A stretch of DNA of 64,000 nt from contig NZ_FPAJ01000001.1 of assembly GCF_900116285.1 (NCBI RefSeq), positions 558,001 to 622,000 of the forward strand, written 5' to 3'. Positions 51,721-61,493 of this stretch are shown in pieces; within the stretch, counting starts at the first letter, position 1, and every line of letters begins with the position of its first letter. The position numbers and the translations under genes were made by a program. This DNA is from Sulfitobacter marinus (GTDB taxonomy: Bacteria > Pseudomonadota > Alphaproteobacteria > Rhodobacterales > Rhodobacteraceae). Below the pieces are notes generated by a model, which made no database searches, was not told the origin of the DNA, and saw only the letters and a list, made by a program, of their open reading frames with translations.

Positions 51721-54540
51721 ATGACGAACCTTGCCAGCCAAATCATCCGCGTGCCGCGTCTTTTCAATGCGGATCAGGCCAACGAAGCCCGCATGGCGCT
51801 GCCGGGACTTGCGCCCGAGTTGACGGAGCTGGTCGCCGGTGCCGGGTCGGTGTCGCCCTACCTGCTGGATCTGATGCAAAAAGAGAGTGACTGGTGCGCA
51901 GAGGCGTTCCTTGACCCTGAACATGCTGTGCGAACGGTGATCGCAGAGGCGGGGGCTGTGGCAGATGATCAGCTGTCTGGGCATTTACGACGGGGCAAAC
52001 GGCGGATTGCGCTGATGACGGGGCTGGCCGATCTGGCGGGGGCCTGGACGTTGGAACAGGTGACCAACACGCTAAGCCAGTTTGCCGATGCCGCATGTCA
52101 GGCTGCCCTATGCGCCGGGCTGCGCACACAGATCAAACGCGGCAAGCTGGCCGGCATGACGGCGGATGATGCTCAGAACGGCGCGGGTATGGTGGTACTG
52201 GCAATGGGCAAGATGGGCGCGAACGAGCTGAATTATTCGTCCGATATTGATCTGATCTGCCTGTTTGATGAAACCCGGTTCGAGACGGATGACTTCCATG
52301 ACGCGCGGACCGCCTTTTTACGCGCCACCCGCGCGATGAGCGGCACGTTGAGCGATCTGACCGGTGATGGCTATGTGTTTCGCACCGACCTGCGGCTGCG
52401 CCCCGATCCGGCGGTGACGCCGGTGTGTATGGCGATGGAGGCGGCGGAGCGGTATTACGAGAGCCTTGGCCGGACGTGGGAACGCGCGGCCTATATCAAG
52501 GCGCGTCCGGCGGCGGGGGATGTGGCTGCGGGGGATCGGTTTCTAACCGCTTTGAGGCCGTTCGTATGGCGGCGTCATCTGGATTTCGCTGCGATCCAAG
52601 ATGCCCATGACATGCGGCTGGCGATACGCGAACATAAAGGTCTGGGCGGGCCGATTACCTTGCCCGGCCATGATATGAAACTGGGGCGCGGCGGTATTCG
52701 CGAGATCGAATTTTTCACCCAGACCCGGCAGTTGATTGCAGGCGGGCGTGATGCCGATCTGCGGGTGCGCGGCACCTGTGATGGCTTGGCTGTACTGGCC
52801 GAAAAGAAATGGCTGCCCGCGGATGTGGCCGAGACCCTGACCGACCATTACCGGGCGCACCGCACTGTAGAGCACCGCGTTCAAATGATCCGCGACGCGC
52901 AAACCCATATGTTACCCCAAACGGAGGACGGGTTCGCGCGGTTGGCCGCGATGATGGATCAGGACGTGGGTGACCTGCAATCGGACTTGCACCGCCGTCT
53001 GGCTGAGGTGCATCAGTTGACCGAAGGTTTCTTTGCCGGATCAGACAGTTCGGACGCGGACGCGCCTGCACCGCATGTATTTGACAGCGCGGTGCTGGAC
53101 CGTTGGTTGACCTATCCGGCCTTGCGCAGCGCGCGTGGGGCCGATCTGTTTGCCGAACTTAAACCGGGTTTGCTGGCGCGGTTGGCCCAGGCCGATAAAC
53201 CGGCCGAGGCGCTGCTGGCCTTTGACGGCTTCCTGTCGCGGCTTCCTGCGGGGGTGCAGCTATTTTCGCTGCTCAAGGTCAATCCGTCTTTGGCAGAGCT
53301 GTTGATTGATATCGTTAGCACCTCGCCGGAATTGGCGGCCTACCTGTCGCGTAATGCGGCGGTGCTGGATGCGGTGATTGGCGGGGATTTCTTTAGCGAT
53401 TGGCCGGGAGAGGCGGCATTGCGCGACGCGCTGTCGGAGACCTTAAGCGCTGAAGATGACTATGAAACTCAGCTGGACGCCACCCGACGCTGGGCCCGCG
53501 AGTGGCATTTTCGCGTTGGGGTTCACCATCTGCGCGGGCTGACCGATGCGCGCACGGCAGGAGCTCAATACGCCGATCTGGCCCGGGCTGTTTTGCAAGC
53601 CCTCTGGCCCGTAGTGGTCGCGGAGTTCGCCCGCAAACACGGGTCGCCCCCCGGACGTGGCGCGGTATTGGTAGGCATGGGGTCGCTTGGCGCGCGGCGT
53701 CTGACGGCGACCTCTGATCTGGATATGATCGTGATCTATGATCCGCTGGATGTGGATGCGTCAGATGGTAAACGCCCCTTGGCCGCGCGGCAATATTACG
53801 CGCGCCTGACCCAAGCGATGATCACCGCGATGACCGCGCCGATGTCGCAAGGCAAGCTCTACGAGATCGACATGCGCCTGCGTCCGTCGGGCAATCAGGG
53901 GCCGGTGGCCACCAGCCTTGCCAGCTTTGAAAGCTATCAGATGACGCAGGCGTGGGTCTGGGAACATCTGGCGTTGACCCGTGCGGATGTGATCGCGGGA
54001 CCACAGGATCTGGCGGATGATTTTACGGCCCTTCGCACCAAGGTACTGGCCAAGCCACGGGATCGGTCTGATACCCTGCGCGAGGTGGCGGAAATGCGCG
54101 CACGGCTCGCCACAGCCAAGGCCGCAAATGGAACCTGGGATGCGAAAAACGGGCCGGGACGGTTGCAGGACATTGAACTGTTGGCCCAAGCAGGGGCCTT
54201 GCTGCAGGGCGAAACTGCCAGTCAGATCGAAACGGGGCTGGACGCCGCGGCAGCATCAGGGATTATCAGTGACGACGACACGCAAACCCTGAAAGACGCC
54301 TATGCGACCTGCTGGTCTTTGCAATCGGCGACCCGGCTGTTGTCGGCAACGGTCTTGCGCAGTGATCAACTGGGGCAGGCGGGCAAGGGGTTCCTGACGC
54401 GTAGCCTGCACTGCGACAGTCTAGAGACGCTCAAAACCCATCTGGCCCAAACCTATGATGCCGCGGGCGCGATCATTCGAAATGCCTTGCAAGTTTATGA
54501 CGCTGCGCCGAAAACCGGCCCAAAAAGGAAAGCACCATGA
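51721..54540 (+). CDS. glnE: GlnE glutamine synthetase adenylyltransferase/deadenylylase
   Basis: About 939 residues from the ATG at 51721; an earlier in-frame start at 51685 is unlikely. Two nucleotidyltransferase domains are visible: deadenylylase (GKMGANELNYSSDIDLICLFDE) in the N-terminal half and adenylyltransferase (GMGSLGARRLTATSDLDMIVIYDP) in the C-terminal half, with the central helical regulatory part between. It switches glutamine synthetase activity according to PII signals. It overlaps the next gene by 4 bases. Confidence 0.96.
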   Translation: MTNLASQIIRVPRLFNADQANEARMALPGLAPELTELVAGAGSVSPYLLDLMQKESDWCAEAFLDPEHAVRTVIAEAGAVADDQLSGHLRRGKRRIALMTGLADLAGAWTLEQVTNTLSQFADAACQAALCAGLRTQIKRGKLAGMTADDAQNGAGMVVLAMGKMGANELNYSSDIDLICLFDETRFETDDFHDARTAFLRATRAMSGTLSDLTGDGYVFRTDLRLRPDPAVTPVCMAMEAAERYYESLGRTWERAAYIKARPAAGDVAAGDRFLTALRPFVWRRHLDFAAIQDAHDMRLAIREHKGLGGPITLPGHDMKLGRGGIREIEFFTQTRQLIAGGRDADLRVRGTCDGLAVLAEKKWLPADVAETLTDHYRAHRTVEHRVQMIRDAQTHMLPQTEDGFARLAAMMDQDVGDLQSDLHRRLAEVHQLTEGFFAGSDSSDADAPAPHVFDSAVLDRWLTYPALRSARGADLFAELKPGLLARLAQADKPAEALLAFDGFLSRLPAGVQLFSLLKVNPSLAELLIDIVSTSPELAAYLSRNAAVLDAVIGGDFFSDWPGEAALRDALSETLSAEDDYETQLDATRRWAREWHFRVGVHHLRGLTDARTAGAQYADLARAVLQALWPVVVAEFARKHGSPPGRGAVLVGMGSLGARRLTATSDLDMIVIYDPLDVDASDGKRPLAARQYYARLTQAMITAMTAPMSQGKLYEIDMRLRPSGNQGPVATSLASFESYQMTQAWVWEHLALTRADVIAGPQDLADDFTALRTKVLAKPRDRSDTLREVAEMRARLATAKAANGTWDAKNGPGRLQDIELLAQAGALLQGETASQIETGLDAAAASGIISDDDTQTLKDAYATCWSLQSATRLLSATVLRSDQLGQAGKGFLTRSLHCDSLETLKTHLAQTYDAAGAIIRNALQVYDAAPKTGPKRKAP

Positions 54541-54809
54541 CCAAAGGCGATGCGTTGGACCCCAAAGGGCTGATTTACGAATCTTATCAGATCGACGGCA
54601 TCACCAAGGCCGAATGCAGAACCATTTTTCTGGACTGGGCGCTTAGCCTGCCGTTGGATGCCGAAACCGGCCAGACCATTCGGCAGATGCTGGAGCGATA
54701 TGACAACGCGGGTGACGGCCACCCGATGACCGACGTCATGCGCGAGGGGTTACAAGGCATGGCCGCACCGCAGCGGCGCGGCGGCTGGAAGAGCCGCCCA
54801 AGACACTAA
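54537..54809 (+). CDS. small conserved protein following glnE
   Basis: 90 residues, soluble, with predicted helices (KAECRTIFLDWALSLPLDAETGQTIRQMLERYD) and a basic C-terminal tail (RRGGWKSRPRH). It is translationally coupled to glnE by an ATGA overlap. I recall short proteins of this type after glnE in Rhodobacterales but know no function. Confidence 0.72.
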   Translation: MTKGDALDPKGLIYESYQIDGITKAECRTIFLDWALSLPLDAETGQTIRQMLERYDNAGDGHPMTDVMREGLQGMAAPQRRGGWKSRPRH

Positions 54810-54893
54810 TTAAGTCACCAAGGCAGATCGTTTCAGGGCAGGGCCGCACGCTAAGGCTTTCCCAATCCATCAGAACCGACTAGAGGAAGCGGT

Positions 54894-56120
54894 ATGATAA
54901 CATCTCCTATCGCATCCGCCCCGACCTCCGCCGCTGATTTGCCAGTCGTTCGCCTGCTGCCGAAAGCCAATGCACGTGCCATTCGTCACGGGTTTCCATG
55001 GGTTTACGCCAATGAAATGGTCGTCGATCGCCGGACCAAGAACTTGACCCCCGGCAGCCTTGCTATTCTGGAGGATAGCGCCCGGCAGGTGATGGGCATC
55101 GTTGCGGTGAACCCGCTGTCAAAAATCTTTTGCCGGATGCTGGATCAAAATTCGGAAAACGTGATTGATCAAAGCTGGTTTGCCGCCCACATCGGGCGCG
55201 CGTTGCAATTGCGCGAACAGCTTTATGATGCGCCTTTTTACCGCTTGATTCATGCCGAAGCCGACGGGCTGCCGGGCGTGATCATTGACCGCTTCGGTGA
55301 TACCGCCGTGGTCCAGCCGAACGCGGCATGGGCTGATGTGCACATTTACGCGCTGAGCGCCGCATTGGTGGCCGTGACGGGCATCAAAAACGTGCTGAAA
55401 AACGCATCTGGCCGCACGCGGACGCTGGAAGGTCTGGATGATGTGAGCGCTGTCCTGCAAGGTCAGGCCCCCGACGGGCCGCTCCCAGTGCCGATGAATA
55501 GCGCGATTTATATGGCCGATCTGACCGGTGGCCAAAAGACCGGTATCTTCTACGATCAACGGCCCAACCATGCCTTTGCCGCCAACCTCTCCAATGGTAA
55601 ACGTGTGATGGATGTATTTGCCCATGTGGGGGGCTTTGGCCTTGCTGCACTGGCGAACGGGGCCAGCTCTGTTCTGGCGGTGGACGGCTCTGCGCCTGCG
55701 CTGGAACTGGCGCAAAAAGGGGCCGACGCGATGAAGGTGGCGGACCGGTTTTCAACGCGCCAGGGCGATGCCTTTGATGTTCTCACGGCCTTGCGGGCCG
55801 AAGGTGCCGAATTTGACGTGGTGATCTGTGATCCACCAGCCTTCGCCCCAGGTAAACCCGCGCTTGAGGCCGGATTGCGGGCCTATGAACGTATTGCACG
55901 GCTTGCCGCGCCCTTGGTGGCGGAAAACGGCATTCTGGGGCTGTGTTCCTGTTCCCATGCCGCTGACCTGACGCAGTTCCGCACTGCGTCTGTGCGTGGG
56001 ATTGGCCGGGCAGGGCGGCGCGCTGCGCTGCTGTACACCGGATTTGCCGGGCCGGACCATCCGCAATTGCCACAGCTGGCTGAAACCGGTTACCTCAAGT
56101 CGTTGTTTTTTCGCCTTTAA
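54894..56120 (+). CDS. RlmI-like class I rRNA methyltransferase
   Basis: 408 residues. An N-terminal PUA-like domain (RLLPKANARAIRHGFPWVYANEM) is followed by a catalytic Rossmann domain: SAM motif VMDVFAHVGGFGLAAL, VDGSAPALELAQKGA, and CDPPAFAPGK (DPPxF) with SCSHAADL near the end. This resembles the RlmI/YccW family of 23S rRNA 5-methylcytosine methyltransferases. The target base is unproven. The next gene starts right after its stop. Confidence 0.9.
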   Translation: MITSPIASAPTSAADLPVVRLLPKANARAIRHGFPWVYANEMVVDRRTKNLTPGSLAILEDSARQVMGIVAVNPLSKIFCRMLDQNSENVIDQSWFAAHIGRALQLREQLYDAPFYRLIHAEADGLPGVIIDRFGDTAVVQPNAAWADVHIYALSAALVAVTGIKNVLKNASGRTRTLEGLDDVSAVLQGQAPDGPLPVPMNSAIYMADLTGGQKTGIFYDQRPNHAFAANLSNGKRVMDVFAHVGGFGLAALANGASSVLAVDGSAPALELAQKGADAMKVADRFSTRQGDAFDVLTALRAEGAEFDVVICDPPAFAPGKPALEAGLRAYERIARLAAPLVAENGILGLCSCSHAADLTQFRTASVRGIGRAGRRAALLYTGFAGPDHPQLPQLAETGYLKSLFFRL

Positions 56121-56666
56121 ATGACGGTACGGGTCCTGATCGACGCCTGCGTTTTATACCCCACAGTGATGCGAGAAATCGTGTTGGGGGCGGCGCGCGC
56201 TGGCGGGTTCACCCCGCTTTGGTCAGCCCGTATCCTTGAGGAATGGGCCCGCGCTGCCGTCAAGATTAGCCCCACAGGCGAGGCACAGGCCCGCGCTGAG
56301 ATCGCAGTGCTGCGCGCCGCATGGCCGCAGGCTGAGATCGCACCACATCACGGGCTGGAGCGGCGGTTATACCTGCCCGACGAGAATGACATTCACGTGT
56401 TGGCCGCGGCGGTTTCTGGCAATGCGGACAGTATCATGACACTGAATGCAAAGGATTTTCCCCGTGGCACCTTGGCCGAGGAAGGGCTGTCGCGGGTTGA
56501 TCCTGATAGCTATCTGCATGGTATCTGGTTGGCAGAGCCTGCGATGATCGAAACCGTGGCCGCGGGCGTGCTGACGCAAGCAAGACAGCTTTCGGGGCAG
56601 GACTGGGAAATGCGGGCGCTGCTAAAAAAGGCACGCTTGCCGCGGCTTGCCAAAGCGCTTGGCTAG
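56121..56666 (+). CDS. RSP_2648-type PIN-domain protein
   Basis: 181 residues. The first PIN aspartate is in RVLIDACVLYPTVMRE (D9); later acids occur in PDENDIHVLAAAVSGNAD and NAKDFPRG, matching the PIN metal site. It is a possible ribonuclease. No antitoxin-like gene is adjacent, so it is unlikely to be a standard VapC. It abuts the methyltransferase gene and ends 4 bases into the convergent M48 gene. Confidence 0.85.
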   Translation: MTVRVLIDACVLYPTVMREIVLGAARAGGFTPLWSARILEEWARAAVKISPTGEAQARAEIAVLRAAWPQAEIAPHHGLERRLYLPDENDIHVLAAAVSGNADSIMTLNAKDFPRGTLAEEGLSRVDPDSYLHGIWLAEPAMIETVAAGVLTQARQLSGQDWEMRALLKKARLPRLAKALG

Positions 56667-57346
56667 GACATCCAGCGTGTTTGCAGGCGGGTCAACGCGG
56701 CGATGCGTTCATCTGTTTTGGGGTGGCTCAGCAGCCATGCAGGGGCGGTGCCGTGGTTGCTTTGGGTCAAGGCCTCGAGCTTTTTAAACAGCGATATTTG
56801 CGGGGCGACGCCAATGCCTGCTTTGGTCAGCAGCGCCGCGGCATAGGCGTCGGCCTCGTATTCGTCAGAGCGTGACAGTCGCGCCGCCAACAGGCTGGCC
56901 ACCATATTGGCGATCCAGACCCCGATGCCGGGGATCAGACGGCCCAATATCATGCCAAGTGCTGCCCGCATCGCGTTTTGGCCTGAGAAATCGATCATGC
57001 GGCGGCGGGAATGGCCAAGGGCAACATGGCCCAGCTCATGGGCGATGACACTGGCCAATTCTTCGGCTGTGACCTCGCCTGATCTGAACTTGTTGTAGAA
57101 CCCGCGCGTAATGAAAATGCGCCCGTCGGGGGCAGCAAGCCCGTTGACCGGAGCGACTTCGTAGATATGCACTTTGATCCGTGGCAGATCGAGCGCCTTG
57201 GCCATTTTCCGGCTCATCTCTGCCAAAGCCGGATCGACAAGTTCGGTTGATTTCTCGTCGAGTTCTTTGGCCGTGCGCCACGCAGAAAAGCGGTACATCG
57301 CAAGGCCGTAGAGCACCGCAAGTAATATGGGAATGACGCGTATCAT
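56663..57346 (-). CDS. M48-family metalloprotease
   Basis: 227 residues. A short N-terminal membrane helix (RVIPILLAVLYGLAMYRF) is followed by the catalytic HELGHVALGH zinc motif and a third ligand in DEYEADAYAAALL. This is the HtpX/Oma1-like fold. Position facing the cytoplasm or periplasm is uncertain because only one or two helices are seen. Confidence 0.92.
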   Translation of the reverse strand: MIRVIPILLAVLYGLAMYRFSAWRTAKELDEKSTELVDPALAEMSRKMAKALDLPRIKVHIYEVAPVNGLAAPDGRIFITRGFYNKFRSGEVTAEELASVIAHELGHVALGHSRRRMIDFSGQNAMRAALGMILGRLIPGIGVWIANMVASLLAARLSRSDEYEADAYAAALLTKAGIGVAPQISLFKKLEALTQSNHGTAPAWLLSHPKTDERIAALTRLQTRWMS

Positions 57347-57442
57347 GTGATCAATATGGGCGGTCTGCGCGGAAGGGCAAGCGCAGATGAGTATTTGTGA
57401 AAGGGTGAAGCGATGGGGGGTGGCCAGATTACAGTCGTGGCG

Positions 57443-58630
57443 TTAACGGGTGAGCGCCCGCATGCCCCGGCTGAGCCCTTCGAGTGTCATGGGGACCATG
57501 GCATCCGCGCCGAATATTTCCTGCACCATTTTGATGGATTGGGTGTAGGGCCAGTATTTTTCGGGGATCGGATTGATCCACAGGCTGCTGTTCCATTGTT
57601 CGCGCGCACGGTCGAGCCAGACGGAGCCGGCCTCGGGGTTCCAATGCTCATTGGCCCCGCCGGGATAGGCGATTTCATAGGGAGACATTGAGGCGTCACC
57701 CACGAAAATACATTTATAATCGGGCCCATAGGTGCGCAGCACCTCGTGGGTGGATTGCTGTTCGGACCAGCGGCGCCGGTTATCGCGCCACACGCCCTCG
57801 TAGAGGCAATTGTGGAAGTAGAAATATTCGAGATGTTTGAATTCGGCCTTTGCGGCGCTGAACAATTCCTCAACGGTTTTGATATGCGGGTCCATCGAGC
57901 CGCCGACATCCAAAAACAGCAGCACTTTGACGGCGTTGCGGCGTTCGGGGCGGGTTTTCACATCAAGATAGCCGTGTTCGGCGGTGGCGCGGATTGTACC
58001 GCCTAGGTCGAGTTCATCGGCGGCCCCATCGCGGGCCCAACGGCGCAGACGTTTCAGGGCCACCTTGATATTGCGGGTGCCCAGTTCAACGGTGTCGTCG
58101 AGGTTTTTGAACTCGCGTTTGTCCCAGACCTTGACCGCGCGTTGGTGGCGCGAGCCGTCCTGGCCCACACGGACGCCTTCGGGGTTGTAGCCGTATGCGC
58201 CAAAAGGCGAGGTACCCGCCGTCCCGACCCATTTATTGCCACCCTGATGGCGTCCCTTTTGTTCCTCAAGCCGCTTGCGCAGGGTTTCCATCAGTTTGTC
58301 AAAACCGCCGGCGGCTTCGATCTCGGCTTTTTCCTCGGCTGTTAGATGCTTTTCAGCCATCTTTTCCAGCCAGTCCTTGGGAACATCGACCGCCTCAAGA
58401 ACGTCGTCCAGGCTGATGTTTTCCAGCCCTTTGAATGCGGCGGAGAAAGCTTGGTCGAACTTGTCGATGTTGCGTTCATCTTTGACCATGCTGACGCGGG
58501 CGAGATAATAAAACGCATCCACATCATAGGTCGCAAGACCCGCCGCCATCCCGTCCAGAAATGCCAGAAATTCGCGCATGGAAACGGGAACTTTGTGGCG
58601 ACGCAATTCATCGAAGAACGGCAGGAACAT
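57443..58630 (-). CDS. VWA-domain (CoxE-like) protein
   Basis: 395 residues. A helical N-terminal part is followed by a von Willebrand A domain whose metal site reads LFLDVGGSMDPH, the DxGxS form seen in CoxE proteins. In CO-dehydrogenase systems CoxE works with the MoxR-like ATPase CoxD. A MoxR ATPase gene lies at 60491-61330 on the same strand, with other genes between. No oxidoreductase target is visible here. Confidence 0.9.
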   Translation of the reverse strand: MFLPFFDELRRHKVPVSMREFLAFLDGMAAGLATYDVDAFYYLARVSMVKDERNIDKFDQAFSAAFKGLENISLDDVLEAVDVPKDWLEKMAEKHLTAEEKAEIEAAGGFDKLMETLRKRLEEQKGRHQGGNKWVGTAGTSPFGAYGYNPEGVRVGQDGSRHQRAVKVWDKREFKNLDDTVELGTRNIKVALKRLRRWARDGAADELDLGGTIRATAEHGYLDVKTRPERRNAVKVLLFLDVGGSMDPHIKTVEELFSAAKAEFKHLEYFYFHNCLYEGVWRDNRRRWSEQQSTHEVLRTYGPDYKCIFVGDASMSPYEIAYPGGANEHWNPEAGSVWLDRAREQWNSSLWINPIPEKYWPYTQSIKMVQEIFGADAMVPMTLEGLSRGMRALTR

Positions 58631-58633
58631 CGC

Positions 58634-58807
58634 TTAGGCCCCCGTCAGCACACGGTCGAGGATAACGGTGAGGATCATGCCGACGATCACGAATGCCATG
58701 GCATATCCGGCGGCGTATTGCGCGATGTCCTTGCGATTGCCCTGGCGTTTGCGGGCGGTTAATCCGCCCCAGATTGCGCCGATCAGCGCGAATAGTATTA
58801 CGATCAT
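58634..58807 (-). CDS. 57-residue two-helix membrane protein
   Basis: Reads from an ATG at 58807 to TAA at 58634. Two hydrophobic segments (MIVILFALIGAIWGGL and YAMAFVIVGMILTVIL) flank a basic loop (RKRQGNRKD). Position between the CoxE-like gene (3 bases away) and the DUF2927 gene on the same strand supports it as a real gene. Function unknown. Confidence 0.6.
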   Translation of the reverse strand: MIVILFALIGAIWGGLTARKRQGNRKDIAQYAAGYAMAFVIVGMILTVILDRVLTGA

Positions 58808-58825
58808 GTCAGCCCGCTTTTCGTG

Positions 58826-60187
58826 TTATTTGAGCGGGTTCAGCGACGCGATTTCGCCCATCTTGGCCCGCACAGCCCAATCAGTCCCAAAGCCGTAGCG
58901 CGCCCAGCCAAGACTGTCCAGCCTCACCAGACGTGCCTCGGCGGGCCGGTTTTCCAGTTCCAACGCTTCGGCGCGCAGCAACAAAAGTGTGCTGAGCAGG
59001 GCCGCATTTTCCCGGCGCATTGCGGTTTGCACATGCGGACCAATAATACGCAACGCCTCGGCACCGTTGCCTTGGGTGATGGCATAAGCGCCCAACTGGG
59101 TGGCGACATATGCGCGGTGCAGATCGGTGCCGGGATTGCGGGCATAGAACTGATCCGCCAACTGGTATTGCTTATGGGCGGCCTCTGGGTCACCGCTTTG
59201 CAGCGCGCGCCCCATGGCATAATGCGCAAAGGCGCGGCGGTGATCCTGCCAGCCCAGGCGTTCGGCAATCTTGATGGCGCTATAGGCAGCGTTCTGGCGA
59301 CGACCAGCCGTTTGGCCGGGGCCAAGCGCGCGTTGAATGGCTGTTTTCCATTCTTGTGGGGTCCGTGTGACGTAACGTGCCCTTGTCGCTGTGCCACGCG
59401 GATTGATGCGGGCCAGAATGCCGGGCAGGGCGTTTGCCACCCGGCCGCGCGACATGCCAGAATGCAGGGTCGGATCGTAATATGCCCGCAACACCATCAT
59501 ATCGAAACCGGTCAACACCGTGTGGACATTGTCGTCGTTAAACACTGAATCCGGCAAACGGTAGAGATCGTTCAGCGGCCCAAGCGCTTGTGCGACTTCC
59601 TCGTGCAGGCAATCACGGATTTCTTGGGGGCTGACATCATTGGGCAGAAAAATCGCGACCTGTTGCCGCGTGCTCATCTGCGCCCAATCTGTACGGGCGG
59701 TGCGGCGCGCTTTGCGATACTCTTTCAGGCTGGTCACATTGGGGGCCACGAAACAGGCGGCTTGTGGCAGCACCTGTCGGATTTGCGACCGGCTGACCGC
59801 TTCGATGGTGATGTTGGCATCGGTGGACGTGGTGGGGCTGATGTCGATCCGGGCCTCCGTACGCAGGCGCGAGATCAGGCGCGCCAGATCGGGGCCAAGG
59901 GTCGTGGGTGCTGCGCCAGTGACACGGATCGTGATCGGTCCCTCAAACCGGGTTAAGACGCGCAGATCCTTGCCACTTTCCATTCGAAACGAAAGTTCGA
60001 TGAAATCAAGCGACAGGTCATTGTTTGAACGAGGGGTGGATCGCGGGGCACCAGCGGCAAAATTCTTCATCGGGGGTAGCGAGGACGGCGCGCCGTCTAT
60101 GGAAGCGCGGCTGACGACCGCATCGTCAACAGCGGGGGCGCAGGCGTGGAGCAGCAGCATCAAGGCCAGCAGAAACGGGCCCCTCAT
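58826..60187 (-). CDS. DUF2927 lipoprotein
   Basis: 453 residues. The N-terminal signal ends in a lipobox (LLLHACAPA), so it is probably an outer-membrane or periplasmic lipoprotein. The DUF2927 region spans about residues 55-260 and contains CLHEEVAQALGPLNDLY, a zinc-protease-like HEExxQ element. The C-terminal about 190 residues are helical and may form TPR-like repeats. Substrate unknown. Confidence 0.85.
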   Translation of the reverse strand: MRGPFLLALMLLLHACAPAVDDAVVSRASIDGAPSSLPPMKNFAAGAPRSTPRSNNDLSLDFIELSFRMESGKDLRVLTRFEGPITIRVTGAAPTTLGPDLARLISRLRTEARIDISPTTSTDANITIEAVSRSQIRQVLPQAACFVAPNVTSLKEYRKARRTARTDWAQMSTRQQVAIFLPNDVSPQEIRDCLHEEVAQALGPLNDLYRLPDSVFNDDNVHTVLTGFDMMVLRAYYDPTLHSGMSRGRVANALPGILARINPRGTATRARYVTRTPQEWKTAIQRALGPGQTAGRRQNAAYSAIKIAERLGWQDHRRAFAHYAMGRALQSGDPEAAHKQYQLADQFYARNPGTDLHRAYVATQLGAYAITQGNGAEALRIIGPHVQTAMRRENAALLSTLLLLRAEALELENRPAEARLVRLDSLGWARYGFGTDWAVRAKMGEIASLNPLK

Positions 60188-60490
60188 GGGCGATCACCGC
60201 GAAAAAATGCCGCCGCTGGCACATGGTAACGCAAGAACGCGCCGCGCTGCATCCCCCCTGTGCGTCCTGACGGCGCGTCCTGCACCGAGATCATATACGT
60301 CATTTGCCTGTTTGCCCTTTGGAGCCGATTACAGGGTCAATATTAACCACCAGTCAGTCCTTTCTAAGGACTAATGATGTCAAAAGAGAGGGAAATGTTA
60401 ACGAATGCGGCAAGCATGCGATCTGCGTGTCATGCTCGCCACAAGTGTAGAGGGCGGCGAAACCGCCGCCTTCGCTTGTCGTTTGTGCGG
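60188..60490. other. intergenic region between MoxR and DUF2927 genes
   Basis: 303 bases. A hairpin (GGCGGCG-AAAC-CGCCGCC, 60453-60470, with further ACAAG/CTTGT arms) lies just after the MoxR stop and is a likely terminator on the minus strand. The rest should hold the DUF2927 promoter; no gene seen. Confidence 0.5.
60453..60470 (-). terminator. hairpin after the MoxR gene
   Basis: Perfect 7-bp stem GGCGGCG/CGCCGCC with loop AAAC, 20 bases downstream of the stop codon, without a long T tail. Confidence 0.55.
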
Positions 60491-61330
60491 CTATTTCTGC
60501 GCGCGCGCCATAAAGGCAAGACGTTCAAACAGATGTACGTCTTGTTCGTTTTTCAACAAGGCACCGTGCAATTTGGGCAGCGCGTTTTTACCGTCTTGCT
60601 TCAGATCGGCCGCATCCATGTCCTCGGCCAGCAGCAATTTCAGCCAGTCCAGCACCTCGGATGTGGATGGTTTTTTCTTGAGGCCCTGCTGGTCGCGGAT
60701 CTCATAAAACTGCGTCAGGGCAGTGGTCAGCAGGCTTTCCTTGATGCCGGGGTGATGTACTTCGACGATCTTGCGCAGCGTGTCCATTTCAGGGAACTGG
60801 ATGTAGTGAAAAAAACAGCGGCGCAGGAACGCGTCAGGCAGTTCTTTTTCGTTGTTGGAGGTGATGATGACGATGGGACGGTTCACGGCTTTGATCGTTT
60901 CGCCAGTCTCATAGACAAAGAATTCCATCTTATCGAGTTCTTGCAAAAGGTCGTTTGGAAACTCGATATCGGCCTTGTCGATTTCGTCGATCAACAGAAC
61001 GGTTTTGCCCTCTGCCTCGAAGGCCTGCCACAGTTTACCTTTGCGGATGTAATTTTTCACATCATGCACGCGTTCTTCGCCCAGTTGGCTGTCACGCAGG
61101 CGGCTGACGGCGTCATATTCATACAGGCCTTGCTGGGCGCGGGTTGTAGATTTGATATTCCATTCAATCATAGGCAGGCCAAGGGCATTTGAGACCTGCC
61201 GCGCCAGTTCGGTTTTACCGGTGCCGGGCTCTCCCTTAACCAGCAAAGGCCGCTCCAGCGTGACGGCGGCGTTAACCGCAATTGTCAAATCATCCGTAGC
61301 GACGTAATCGTCCGTTCCTTGGAATTTCAT
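60491..61330 (-). CDS. MoxR-family AAA+ ATPase (CoxD-like)
   Basis: 279 residues from the ATG at 61330; a longer reading from 61432 lacks a good start. Walker A is GEPGTGKT (33-40), Walker B VLLIDEIDKAD, sensor 1 PIVIITSNNEKELPDAFLRRC. MoxR/CoxD ATPases work as metal-centre or complex-assembly chaperones with a VWA partner, here the CoxE-like protein at 57443-58630. The first gene of the run, divergent from dksA. Confidence 0.93.
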   Translation of the reverse strand: MKFQGTDDYVATDDLTIAVNAAVTLERPLLVKGEPGTGKTELARQVSNALGLPMIEWNIKSTTRAQQGLYEYDAVSRLRDSQLGEERVHDVKNYIRKGKLWQAFEAEGKTVLLIDEIDKADIEFPNDLLQELDKMEFFVYETGETIKAVNRPIVIITSNNEKELPDAFLRRCFFHYIQFPEMDTLRKIVEVHHPGIKESLLTTALTQFYEIRDQQGLKKKPSTSEVLDWLKLLLAEDMDAADLKQDGKNALPKLHGALLKNEQDVHLFERLAFMARAQK

Positions 61331-61493
61331 CTTGTTATCAACCCTTTTTGGCGCATCATTCCGGATCCTTAAACCAATTTTCCTGTGCATTGTGTAGTGA
61401 CAATCGGTGAACGCTACGTTAGATGCCTGCATCAGAAGCGGAGTCGGGAGACTGACATCAATGACTGGATCGAAGACCGCTATGGGGAATGAT

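Noticed and set aside
56121..56666. VapBC toxin-antitoxin system
   Set aside because: The PIN protein is longer than typical VapC and has no small antitoxin gene upstream; an rRNA methyltransferase gene abuts it.
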